Shown: one piece after another, positions 15,976-24,257 of the stretch
Numbering within the stretch: the stretch's first letter is position 1
Layout: every line of letters begins with the position of its first letter
DNA from: Streptomyces sp. CB02923
Lineage (GTDB): Bacteria; Actinomycetota; Actinomycetes; Streptomycetales; Streptomycetaceae
Assembly (NCBI RefSeq): GCF_001905005.1
Contig: NZ_LWKZ01000027.1
Location: forward strand, 558,001 to 622,000
Direction: 5' to 3'
DNA length: 64,000 nucleotides
Made by a program: the position numbers and the translations under genes
The notes under the pieces: generated by a model
Seen by the model: only the letters and a program-made list of their open reading frames with translations
Databases searched by the model: none
What the model was told of the DNA's origin: nothing

Positions 15976-17394
15976 TCAGAGCTGGAGGGACTTGGTCTGG
16001 AGGTACTCGCTCAGGCCGTGCGGGCCCAGTTCCCGGCCGATGCCGGACTGCTTGAAGCCGCCGAACGGCGCGAGCGGGTTGAAGCGCCCGCCGTTGATGT
16101 CGACCTGGCCGGTGTCCAGGCGCCGCGCGAAGGCGACCGCCTCGTCCTCGTCCGCGGCCCAGACCGCGCCCGCCAGGCCGTAGACCGTGCCGTTGGCGAT
16201 CTCCACGGCCTCCTCCTCGTCCGCGTACGGCAGGACCGCGACGACCGGGCCGAAGATCTCCTCCTGGGCGATAGTCATGCCGGGGGTGACGTCGGCGAAG
16301 AGCGTCGGGCGGACGTAGTAGCCGCGCTCGCGCCCTTCGGGGGCGTCCGGTCCGCCCGCGACGACCCGGGCGCCCTCCTCGATGCCGCGTTCGATGTAGC
16401 CGCGGACCCGGTCGCGCTGGGTGGCGTTGACGACGGGTCCGAGGCGGCTGGCGGCGTCCAGCGGGTCGCCCGGCACGTACTTGGCGATGGCCGCGGCGGC
16501 CAGTTCCAGGGCTTCGTCGTACCGGTCGGCGGGGACCAGCAGCCGGGTCCAGGCGCTGCACGTCTGACCGGAGTTGGCCATGACGTTGGCGATGTTGACG
16601 GCCACGGCCTTGCCGAGGTCGGCGCCGGGCAGCACCACGTTGGCGGACTTGCCGCCGAGTTCGAGGGCGCAGCGCTTGACGGCGGCTCCGGCGATGGCGC
16701 CGACCTTCCGGCCGACGGCGGTCGAGCCGGTGAAGGAGACCAGGTCCACGTCGGGGTGCTCGGCCAGTGCCTGGCCGGCGACCGGGCCGCGGCCGGTGAC
16801 GAGGTTGAAGACGCCGGCCGGCAGGCCCGCCGCGTCCGCGCACTCGGCGAAGAGCTGGGCGGTCAGCGGGGTGTCCTCGGCGGGCTTGAGGACGATCGTG
16901 CAGCCCGCGGCGAGCGCCGGGGCCACCTTGGCGACGATCTGGTGCAGCGGGTAGTTCCAGGGGGTGATGGCGCCGACCACGCCGACCGGTTCGTGCAGGA
17001 CGGTGGAGGTGCCGATCTTCTCCTCGAAGGGGTGGGTGGCGGCCAGTTCGGCGTACGAGCCGGCCACCGCGACCGGGACCGCGGCGTGCACCGCCCTGCT
17101 GAACGCCAGCGGCGCGCCCAGCTCGGCGGTGACCGTCTCGGCGATCTCCTCCGCGCGCCCGGCGAGCTGGTCGCGCAGCGCGGTCAGCCGGGCGGCGCGC
17201 TCGGCGGGTGCGGTGCGGGCCCAGGACGGCAGGGCGGCGCGGGCGGCGCGTACCGCCGCGTCGATGTCCTGCGCGGTACCGGCGGGGACGGTGCCGATGA
17301 CCCGTTCGTCGGCCGGGTTGACGACGTCGATGGTGTCCGGTCCGGCGGCGGGCCGCCAGCTTCCGTCGATGTACAGAGCGTCGTGCTGCTTCAC
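15976..17394 (-). CDS. Aldehyde dehydrogenase (NAD(P)+)
   Basis: A 472-residue ALDH superfamily enzyme oxidising aldehydes to acids. ITPWNYPLHQIVAKVAPALAAG is the N-terminal Rossmann part, FTGSTAVGRKV the cofactor loop, LELGGKSANVV holds the general-base Glu and SGQTCSAWTR the catalytic Cys. EIFGPV and PFGGFKQSGIGRE complete the fold. Start GTG 17394 is preceded by GGGAGG at 7 nt spacing. A 17-bp dyad lies 59 bp upstream, the same distance as before the acyl-CoA dehydrogenase. It is first gene of a probable operon with the alcohol dehydrogenase. Confidence 0.92.
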   Translation of the reverse strand: MKQHDALYIDGSWRPAAGPDTIDVVNPADERVIGTVPAGTAQDIDAAVRAARAALPSWARTAPAERAARLTALRDQLAGRAEEIAETVTAELGAPLAFSRAVHAAVPVAVAGSYAELAATHPFEEKIGTSTVLHEPVGVVGAITPWNYPLHQIVAKVAPALAAGCTIVLKPAEDTPLTAQLFAECADAAGLPAGVFNLVTGRGPVAGQALAEHPDVDLVSFTGSTAVGRKVGAIAGAAVKRCALELGGKSANVVLPGADLGKAVAVNIANVMANSGQTCSAWTRLLVPADRYDEALELAAAAIAKYVPGDPLDAASRLGPVVNATQRDRVRGYIERGIEEGARVVAGGPDAPEGRERGYYVRPTLFADVTPGMTIAQEEIFGPVVAVLPYADEEEAVEIANGTVYGLAGAVWAADEDEAVAFARRLDTGQVDINGGRFNPLAPFGGFKQSGIGRELGPHGLSEYLQTKSLQL

Positions 17395-17452
17395 GTCGTC
17401 GCCTCCCACGCCGGTTGCTGTCCCGTGGGCCCCGAAGGTACCCGCCCGCCCA

Positions 17453-17469
17453 AACTAGCGGCGGTAGTT
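17453..17469. promoter_or_regulatory. Predicted operator for TetR 12659 upstream of aldehyde dehydrogenase
   Basis: AACTAGCGGCGGTAGTT, matching the site at 12622-12638 (reverse complement) in 15 of 17 positions, with the same AACTA/TAGTT arms and the same 59-bp distance to the start codon. Confidence 0.78.
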
Positions 17470-17486
17470 TTACGGCGCCAGCCCCC

Positions 17487-18803
17487 TTACCGGCCACGGG
17501 GGCGCGCCCCGTCGCGACGGGTTCGCTCGTCGCAGGGGCGCCCGGCGGCGGGCGGCGCCGGAGGGCCGTCGCCGGTTCTCTCCCGGGGCGGTGGCGCCGC
17601 GGCCTTGCGCGCCGGGCGGGCGGCGACGGCCGCCGAGGCCAGCAGGAGGGCGCCGAGCATCGCGAACGGCGCGGCGGTCCCGGCCAGCCCGGCCAGCAGG
17701 CCCGCCCCCGCGGGGGCCGCGACCTGGCCCAGGCGGTTGCCGGTCAGGCGCAGGGCGAGCGCCGTACTGCGGGCCGCCGCCGGGGCGGCCTGGACGACCG
17801 TGGTCATGGACAGCGGCTGGCCGACGCCGAGGCAGAAGCCGAGGACGGCGAGCATCACCGCCAGCGCCCAGACCGGCGCGGGCAGGGCCAGTCCGGCGCA
17901 GAGCAGACCCGCGAGCGCGCAGCTGGTCACCATCAGGGCGGTGCGCCCGAGCAGGCGGATCATGGGCGTCATGACCAGTCGGCAGGCGACCGTGGCGGCC
18001 GCGCGCAGGCTGAGCAGCAGTCCGACGGTGGCGGGCGCGATGCCCCGGTCCTCGCCGATGACGGGGAGGTAGGCGGTGAGGATGTCGGTCGCGGAGAGCA
18101 CCGCGAGGCTCATGAAGATGCCGGCCGCGACGCCCCGGGTGCGCAGGATGCCCCGTACGGAGGTCCGTTCGACGGCTCGCGTGCGGTCCCGGGCGGCCCC
18201 GGAGGTGAGGGCTCCGCCCCGCACGGGCCGCTGTTCCAGGCGCCACAGGGACACGTAGGAGAAGGCGGCGAGGGCGCCCGCGGCGAGGAGCGCGGTGGCG
18301 CTGGTGGGTGCCATCGCGCCGTCGTGCTCGGAGACGACCAGTCCGGCGGCGGCCGGGCCGACGAGCTGGCCGAGGGAGGCGCCGATGGTGAAGTGGCCGA
18401 AGTTGCGGTCGCGTTCGTCGGGGGCGCTGCGCCGCGCGACGATGGACTGGGCACCGATGACGAAGCACAGGTGGCCCAGGCCCATCACCCCGCTCCAGGC
18501 GGCCATCGCCGGGAGCGAGCCCGCCACGCCGCTCAGCGCGCAGCCGCCGGAGATCAGGGCGACGCCCGCGACGAGCAGCGGGGCGCAGCGGCCGTGGTCG
18601 GTGCGGCGGCCGAGCGGTACGGCCACCAGCAGCGGCAGCAGCGCGTACACCGCCGTGATCACGCCGACCGCCCGTTCGTCGGCGCCCAGTGCCAGCGCCC
18701 GGTAGGAGACGGCGGGCCGGGCCATGCTCACCGCGGCCTGGGCGAAGGAGAAGGTGACGACCAGGCGCAGCAGCCAGCCCCGGCCGGGTGTGGCGGCGTC
18801 CAC
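17487..18803 (-). CDS. MFS transporter, drug/metabolite efflux type
   Basis: A 438-residue 12-helix major facilitator. Helix 1 reads LRLVVTFSFAQAAVSMARP; GRRTDHGRCAPLL is the helix 2-3 loop, and a basic cytoplasmic loop (RDRTRAVERTSVRG) divides the halves. The last 40 residues are Pro/Arg/Ala-rich and cytoplasmic. GTG 18803 starts 4 bp after the CitMHS stop, so the two are an operon. Substrate unknown; a role with the CitMHS carboxylate carrier is possible. Confidence 0.8.
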   Translation of the reverse strand: MDAATPGRGWLLRLVVTFSFAQAAVSMARPAVSYRALALGADERAVGVITAVYALLPLLVAVPLGRRTDHGRCAPLLVAGVALISGGCALSGVAGSLPAMAAWSGVMGLGHLCFVIGAQSIVARRSAPDERDRNFGHFTIGASLGQLVGPAAAGLVVSEHDGAMAPTSATALLAAGALAAFSYVSLWRLEQRPVRGGALTSGAARDRTRAVERTSVRGILRTRGVAAGIFMSLAVLSATDILTAYLPVIGEDRGIAPATVGLLLSLRAAATVACRLVMTPMIRLLGRTALMVTSCALAGLLCAGLALPAPVWALAVMLAVLGFCLGVGQPLSMTTVVQAAPAAARSTALALRLTGNRLGQVAAPAGAGLLAGLAGTAAPFAMLGALLLASAAVAARPARKAAAPPPRERTGDGPPAPPAAGRPCDERTRRDGARPRGR

Positions 18804-18806
18804 GGG

Positions 18807-20282
18807 TCAGATGATCCCGTACAGCAGGCCGGCGGCGAGGACGACCAGGGAGGTCAGCACCGCCCATTTCACGGTGAAGCGGGTGTGGTCGCCGAACTCC
18901 ACCTTCGCCATGCCGACGAGGACGTAGACGGCGGGGACCAGCGGGCTGGACATGTGCAGGGCCTGGCCGACGAGCGAGGCGCGGGCGATCTCCAGGGCGC
19001 CGACGCCGTGTGCGGCGCCCGCCTCGGCGAGGATCGGGACGATGCCGAAGTAGAAGCCGTCGTTGGACATGAAGTAGGTGAGCGGGATGCTCAGGATGCC
19101 GGTGACGATGCCCATGTGCGGTCCGAGCGCGTCCGGGATGCCGTCGACGAGCCAGCGGGCCATGTGCTCGACCATGCCGGTGCCGGTGAGGACGCCGGTG
19201 AAGACGGCGGCGGCGAAGACCATGCCGGAGACGTTCAGGACGTTCTCGGCGTGGGCGGCGATCCGGGCCTTCTGGTCCGGCATGTGGGGGAAGTTGACGG
19301 TGAGCGCGGTGGCGGCGCCGAGGAGGAAGAGCACCGGGATGGGCAGCGTCTGCAGGACGAGGAGGACCAGCAGGGCGACGGTGAGCGCGGCGTTGAACCA
19401 GTAGAGCTTGGGGCGCAGGGTGGCGCGGTGCGGGTCCAGGCCCCGGAAGTCGTCGTCGGTGCCGGGGGCGGTGTCGGCGGGGCCGGTCGCCGTGGCGGGG
19501 CGGGCCTCGGCCGTGTGCGGTGCCGGCGTACGCGGTGCCGCCTTGCGCGTGACGGCCGTACGGACGCGGGCCCCGAAGCCCCCGGTCGCCGCGGCGAGCA
19601 CCGGTTCGGCCGCCGTCGATCCGGACGCCGCCCGGTCGGTGGCGGTCCCGGCGTCGTCGAGCGTGAGCAGGCCGAGCCGCTTGCGCTCGCGGCGCCCGAG
19701 GACGTACGCGAGCAGGAAGACCGCGACCAGGCCGGTGGCCAGGGCCGGGACCATCGGGACGAAGATGTCGCCGGCGTCCAGTTTGAGGGCGGTGGCGGCG
19801 CGGGCGGTCGGGCCGCCCCAGGGGACGGTGTTCATGACGCCGTTGGCGATGGCGGCGACGCCCGTCATGACCACCAGGCTCATCTTCAGGCGGCGGTAGA
19901 GCGGGTAGAGCGCGGAGACCGTGATCATGAAGGTGGTGGAGCCGTCGCCGTCGAGCGAGACGATCGCGGCGAGCAGCGCGGTGCCGACCACGACCCGTAC
20001 CGGGTCCGCCTTGCAGAACCGCAGGATGCCCCGGACGACCGGGTCGAACAGCCCGACGTCGATCATCACCCCGAAGTAGATGATGGCGAACATCAGCATC
20101 GCGGCGGTCGGCGCCAGGTCGCCCACGCCCTTGAGGACGTAGTCGCCGAGGTGCGCTCCCTTGCCGACCAGGACGCAGAACAGCGCGGGGATCAGAATGA
20201 GCGCTGCCATCGGCGACATCTTCTTCGTCATGATCAGCACCAGGAAGGTGGCGATCATGACGAATCCGAGGACTGTCAGCAT
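18807..20282 (-). CDS. CitMHS-family citrate:metal/H+ symporter
   Basis: A 491-residue membrane carrier of the CitMHS family, which imports divalent-metal citrate complexes. Family features: MLTVLGFVMIATFLVLIMTK at the start, SLDGDGSTTFMITV, GGPTARAATAL, and the C-terminal DGFYFGIVPILAEAGAAHGV. A long hydrophilic middle loop (about residues 205-300, Ala/Thr/Pro-rich) is larger than usual. Start ATG 20282. It is first in the operon with the MFS gene. A CGAAACTTTCG dyad in the AT-richer upstream gap may be a regulator site. Confidence 0.88.
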   Translation of the reverse strand: MLTVLGFVMIATFLVLIMTKKMSPMAALILIPALFCVLVGKGAHLGDYVLKGVGDLAPTAAMLMFAIIYFGVMIDVGLFDPVVRGILRFCKADPVRVVVGTALLAAIVSLDGDGSTTFMITVSALYPLYRRLKMSLVVMTGVAAIANGVMNTVPWGGPTARAATALKLDAGDIFVPMVPALATGLVAVFLLAYVLGRRERKRLGLLTLDDAGTATDRAASGSTAAEPVLAAATGGFGARVRTAVTRKAAPRTPAPHTAEARPATATGPADTAPGTDDDFRGLDPHRATLRPKLYWFNAALTVALLVLLVLQTLPIPVLFLLGAATALTVNFPHMPDQKARIAAHAENVLNVSGMVFAAAVFTGVLTGTGMVEHMARWLVDGIPDALGPHMGIVTGILSIPLTYFMSNDGFYFGIVPILAEAGAAHGVGALEIARASLVGQALHMSSPLVPAVYVLVGMAKVEFGDHTRFTVKWAVLTSLVVLAAGLLYGII

Positions 20283-20346
20283 GGGGGTACCTCACGTTCG
20301 CCTTTGAACACCGCCCGGGACGGCGGTCGAGGCGACGCTAGGTGGC

Positions 20347-20357
20347 CGAAACTTTCG
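20347..20357. promoter_or_regulatory. Small dyad upstream of CitMHS
   Basis: CGAAACTTTCG, 5-bp arms around one base, next to GTTAAC, 65 bp before the CitMHS start, in the locally AT-rich stretch that probably holds its promoter. The function is a guess. Confidence 0.35.
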
Positions 20358-20502
20358 TTAACAAGGTCTTGACGCGCGAGCAATACGAGCAAAACAACAA
20401 GCCGCCGAAGCGGTGTGCGCACCGCGGTCCGGCCGGTCCGGGACCGGCACGCCGCCGGCCCGGGGCCGCCCGGAGGCCCCGTCGGGTGGCCGAGAGTCTC
20501 CG

Positions 20503-20531
20503 TTGACGGACCGGGTCCGCAATCCTAAGGT
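20503..20531 (+). promoter_or_regulatory. Predicted housekeeping promoter of hmgA
   Basis: TTGACG (20503-20508), 17-bp spacer, TAAGGT (20526-20531), a good match to the HrdB consensus. The predicted start point is near 20538, 38 nt before the hmgA ATG. The -10 box lies inside the dyad at 20519-20546. Confidence 0.7.
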
Positions 20532-20546
20532 CCTCCATAGGATTGC
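20519..20546. promoter_or_regulatory. Perfect 9-bp dyad over the hmgA promoter (operator)
   Basis: GCAATCCTA, 10-nt centre, TAGGATTGC. It covers the -10 box and the predicted start point, so bound protein would block transcription. The GntR/HutC regulator encoded right after hmgA is the obvious candidate. Confidence 0.75.
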
Positions 20547-20575
20547 TGAGTCCCCTTGAGCGGCGGGAGCGCGCG

Positions 20576-21901
20576 ATGACTGGCACGGGCAACGAGCGGG
20601 CGAGAAAGACGGCCGAGGGGCTCGCGTACTCCGCGGGCTTCGGCAACGAGCACAGCTCGGAGGCCGTCACCGGCGCCCTGCCGGTGGGCCGCAACTCCCC
20701 GCAGCGGGCCCCCCTCGGCCTGTACGCGGAGCAGCTGAGCGGTTCGGCGTTCACCGAGCCGCGCTCCCACAACCGGCGTACGTGGCTCTACCGCATCCGC
20801 CCGTCCGCCGCGCACCCCGCGTTCACCCGGATGGACAACGGAGCGGTGCGCGGCGCGCCGTTCACCGAGACCGAGCCCGACCCCAACCGCCTGCGCTGGA
20901 ACCCGCTGCCGGATCCCGGGGCCCCCACCGACTTCCTGGCCGGACTGTGGACCCTGGGCGGCAACGGCGACGCCACCCAGCGCACCGGCATGGCGATCCA
21001 CCTCTACCACGCCAACGCCTCCATGGAACACCGGGTGTTCAGCGACGCGGACGGCGAACTGCTGATCGTGCCCGAGCACGGCGGGCTGCTGATCCGTACC
21101 GAACTGGGCCTGCTGCGCGCCGAACCAGGGCACGTCGCGCTGATCCCGCGCGGCGTCCGCTTCCGCGTCGAGCTGCTCGACGCCACCGCCCGCGGCTACG
21201 TCTGCGAGAACTACGGACAGCCCTTCCAGCTCCCCGACCTCGGCCCGATCGGCGCCAACGGCCTGGCCAACGCCCGGGACTTCCTCGCGCCGGCCGCCGC
21301 GTACGAGGACACCGAGGGCCCCTTCGAGGTCGTCAACAAGTTCTGCGGCAACCTCTGGAGGGCGACGTACGCGCACTCGCCGCTGGACGTCGTCGCCTGG
21401 CACGGCAACCACGTCCCGTACGTCTACGACCTGCGCCGCTTCAACGTCATCGGCTCGATCAGCTACGACCACCCGGACCCCTCGATCTTCACCGTGCTGA
21501 CCTCGCCGTCCGACACCGCGGGCCTGGCGGGCGTCGACTTCGTGGTGTTCGCGCCGCGCTGGCTGGTCGGCGAGAACACCTTCCGGCCGCCCTACTTCCA
21601 CCGGAACGTGATGAGCGAGTACATGGGGCTCGTCGAGGGCGCCTACGACGCCAAGGCGGAGGGCTTCGTCCCGGGCGGCGGCTCGCTGCACAACATGATG
21701 TCCGCGCACGGCCCGGACCGGGAGACCTTCGACCGGGCGAGCGCGGCCGAGCTGAAGCCGCAGAAGATCGACGACGGGCTGGCGTTCATGTTCGAGACGC
21801 GCTGGCCGGTCACCCTCACCGGGCAGGCGGCCGGCGCCGACCACCTGCAGAGCGGCTACGACCAGGTGTGGCAGGGTCTGGAGCGCCACTTCCGTCCCTA
21901 G
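20576..21901 (+). CDS. hmgA: Homogentisate 1,2-dioxygenase
   Basis: A 441-residue non-haem Fe(II) ring-cleavage enzyme that opens homogentisate to maleylacetoacetate in tyrosine/phenylalanine breakdown. The N-terminal GFGNEHSSE is typical. The iron ligands His and Glu lie in YFHRNVMSEYMG, and the second His is in the HNMMSAHGPD region. Length is normal. Start ATG 20576 follows CGGGAG; the frame is open to 20543, but that would run into the dyad. Loss of this enzyme gives brown pyomelanin in Streptomyces. Maleylacetoacetate isomerase and fumarylacetoacetase are not in the window. Confidence 0.96.
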   Translation: MTGTGNERARKTAEGLAYSAGFGNEHSSEAVTGALPVGRNSPQRAPLGLYAEQLSGSAFTEPRSHNRRTWLYRIRPSAAHPAFTRMDNGAVRGAPFTETEPDPNRLRWNPLPDPGAPTDFLAGLWTLGGNGDATQRTGMAIHLYHANASMEHRVFSDADGELLIVPEHGGLLIRTELGLLRAEPGHVALIPRGVRFRVELLDATARGYVCENYGQPFQLPDLGPIGANGLANARDFLAPAAAYEDTEGPFEVVNKFCGNLWRATYAHSPLDVVAWHGNHVPYVYDLRRFNVIGSISYDHPDPSIFTVLTSPSDTAGLAGVDFVVFAPRWLVGENTFRPPYFHRNVMSEYMGLVEGAYDAKAEGFVPGGGSLHNMMSAHGPDRETFDRASAAELKPQKIDDGLAFMFETRWPVTLTGQAAGADHLQSGYDQVWQGLERHFRP

Positions 21902-21964
21902 GGCCTGCCCCGACCCGTCGGACACATCGCAAGAGCCCGCCCGGCCCCTGATACGGAGTCGTCC

Positions 21965-22714
21965 GTGACCACCTTCGCCCCCGACTCGCTGGACCTGAAC
22001 CGCAAGCTGCCGCTGTGGTACCAGGTCTCGCAGTCGCTGCGCGCGTCCATACTCGGCCGCTCCCCCGCCGCCCCGCTGCGCCTGCCGACCGAGGACGCGC
22101 TCGCCGCGCACTACGGCGTGAGCGTGCTGACCATGCGCCAGGCGCTCAAGGAGCTGGAGACGGAGGGGCTGATCAGCCGGCACCGCAGGCGCGGCACGTT
22201 CATCGAGCCGAGCGCGCGGCGCGGGACGCCCGTGCGGCTGCTCGGTTCGGTGGACGCGATCGTGGCCCAGCAGTCCGGTATGCGTACCGAACTGCTGGCC
22301 CACGGCCCGGCCCCGGTGCCGTCCGAGCTGGTGGAGTTCTTCCCCGGCCTGGTGGAGGTGGCCACGTACCGCAGGCTGCGCAGCGACGCGAAGACCGGCG
22401 AGCCGACGAACCACGCGCGCAACTTCCTGCACCCCGACGTCGCCGCCCGCGTGGACCTCGCGGACCTGGAGCGCTGGCCGATGACGAAGGTGCTGCGGGA
22501 CTCGGTGGGCATCGCCATCAGCCGCATCACGGACACCGTCGAGGCGCGGCTGGCCGACCCGGAGACCGCCCGGCTGCTCCAGGTGCCGCTGCTCAGCCCG
22601 ATCCTGCACTACACGGGCATCACGTACGACCAGGACGGCCGGGTGGTGGACGTCGCGCGCATCCACTACCGGGGCGACCGGTTCTCCTTCACGGTGACGC
22701 TGGACGCGCACTGA
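21965..22714 (+). CDS. GntR-family regulator, HutC (UTRA) subfamily
   Basis: A 249-residue repressor. The winged helix-turn-helix is at about residues 15-85 (LPTEDALAAHYGVSVLTMRQ), and the UTRA ligand domain from about 95 to the end has the expected RIH/F core (VARIHYRGDRFSF). GTG 21965 starts 63 bp after hmgA. The position suggests it binds the dyad over the hmgA promoter and senses homogentisate or a relative; the MFS gene on the opposite strand may be in the same regulon. Function by context only. Confidence 0.85.
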   Translation: MTTFAPDSLDLNRKLPLWYQVSQSLRASILGRSPAAPLRLPTEDALAAHYGVSVLTMRQALKELETEGLISRHRRRGTFIEPSARRGTPVRLLGSVDAIVAQQSGMRTELLAHGPAPVPSELVEFFPGLVEVATYRRLRSDAKTGEPTNHARNFLHPDVAARVDLADLERWPMTKVLRDSVGIAISRITDTVEARLADPETARLLQVPLLSPILHYTGITYDQDGRVVDVARIHYRGDRFSFTVTLDAH

Positions 22715-22741
22715 GCCACCGGCCCGGCCCGGACGCCGCGT

Positions 22742-24103
22742 TCAGATCCGCTCCAGGCTGCGCCCCGTGGTGCGCGGGCCCAGCAGGGCCACGTCCAGGC
22801 ACAGCAGCACCATCAGCGCGGCCGAGCCGGTGAAGACGGCGCCCGGCCCCAGAGCGTCCAGCACGGTCAGCGCGACGAACGGCAGGATCACCGAGGTGAG
22901 CCGGGACAGCGAGTAGGCGATGCCGATGGCGCTGCTGCGCAGGCCGGTCGGGAAGATCTCGGTCTGGTAGACGTGGAAGGCGTTGGAGAAGACGTTGCTG
23001 CACACGGTCAGCGCGAAGCCGGCGCTCACGATCAGCCGGCCGGAATCCGCGAAGCCGAAGGCCAGGCCGGACGCCGCCATGCCGAGCGCGGCGGCGATGA
23101 TCAGCGTCCGGCGCTCGACGCGGTCGATGAGCGGTACGGACAGGGCCGAGCCGAGCGGGTAGCCGCAGAAGCCGAGGGCGGCGTAGCTCAGCGACGCGGT
23201 GACGGTGTGGCCCTTGGCGGTCAGCACGACCGGCGCCAGCGACCCGAAGCCGTAGTAGCCGACGGTCTGCAGCACCTGGAAGATCCACCACATCAGGGTG
23301 CGGCGCCGGTGGTCGCCGCGGAACATCTCGCCCAGCGGGACGCGGCGCTGCGGCACCTCCGCCGCCGCGGCGACCGACGGCAGCGTCCCGCCGGTCTCCC
23401 GCGCGACGCGCTCCTCGATGTCCGTGACGATCCGTGCCGCTTCCTCCTCGCGGCCGTGTACGGCGAGCCAGCGCGGCGACTCCGGCAGCCGGACCCGCAT
23501 GAGCTGGATGAACGCCGCGCCCAGCGCGCCCGCCACCAGCAGCCAGCGCCAGCCCTCGACGCCGAACAGTTCGCGGGTGGCGACCAGGCGGGCGCCGACG
23601 AAGGCGGCCGCCGGCACGCCGAGGAAGCCGAAGGTGTAGGCCCAGGCGATGTAGCGGCCGCGGACCGCGCGCGGCAGGAACTCGGCGAGGTAGGTGTCCA
23701 CCAGGACGAGTTCGGCGCCGAGGCCGAGCCCGGCCAGGAAGCGCAGCGCGATCAGCCACTCCACGTTCGGCGCGAAGGCGCACAGCAGCGAACACAGGGA
23801 GTACGCGCCCAGATTGACCAGGAACATCCGGCGCCGCCCGAACCGGTCCGCGAGCACCGACAGGACGTTGGCGCCCACGAACATGCCGAGGAACCCGGCG
23901 GCGATCACCCACGACTTGGCGGTGTGGTCCAGGTGCCAGCGCTCGGCGAGCACCGCGGCCAGCACCCCGCCGAGGAAGATCTCGTAGAGGTCGAAGAAGG
24001 CGCCGATGCCGACGGTGAAGGTGAGTCGGCGATGCCAGCGGGACGGCGGCAGCCGGTCCAGCCGGGCTCCCGCCCGCGCACCGGTGAGCTGCGTGGCGGT
24101 CAT
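22742..24103 (-). CDS. MFS transporter (aromatic acid or sugar porter-like)
   Basis: A 453-residue, 12-helix carrier. It has TVGIGAFFDLYEIFLGG (helix 1), ADRFGRRRM (loop 2-3), DTYLAEFLPRAVRGRYIAW and PESPRWL, a pattern shared by sugar porters and the aromatic acid:H+ symporter/niacin branch. The central loop (residues about 215-255) is charged. Start ATG 24103 follows GGGAGGAG. Beside hmgA and its regulator, import of an aromatic acid such as a homogentisate precursor is a reasonable guess, not shown by sequence. Confidence 0.82.
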   Translation of the reverse strand: MTATQLTGARAGARLDRLPPSRWHRRLTFTVGIGAFFDLYEIFLGGVLAAVLAERWHLDHTAKSWVIAAGFLGMFVGANVLSVLADRFGRRRMFLVNLGAYSLCSLLCAFAPNVEWLIALRFLAGLGLGAELVLVDTYLAEFLPRAVRGRYIAWAYTFGFLGVPAAAFVGARLVATRELFGVEGWRWLLVAGALGAAFIQLMRVRLPESPRWLAVHGREEEAARIVTDIEERVARETGGTLPSVAAAAEVPQRRVPLGEMFRGDHRRRTLMWWIFQVLQTVGYYGFGSLAPVVLTAKGHTVTASLSYAALGFCGYPLGSALSVPLIDRVERRTLIIAAALGMAASGLAFGFADSGRLIVSAGFALTVCSNVFSNAFHVYQTEIFPTGLRSSAIGIAYSLSRLTSVILPFVALTVLDALGPGAVFTGSAALMVLLCLDVALLGPRTTGRSLERI

Positions 24104-24257
24104 GGTGCTCCTCCCGGCGGACGGCGGCGGCGGTCATACGGGCGTACGGCCAGGACCGTACCCGTCGGTGATCACTCGCAAAAGACCGCCTCCGGCCGCC
24201 GCCGTTACGATGCCCCCAGCGACCGAGCGCACCGAAGGTCCAGGGAGGGCGACCCGC

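Noticed and set aside
17415..20372. 985-residue plus-strand frame opposite MFS and CitMHS
   Set aside because: Shadow of two membrane protein genes; no ribosome site, extreme Gly/Ala/Arg content.
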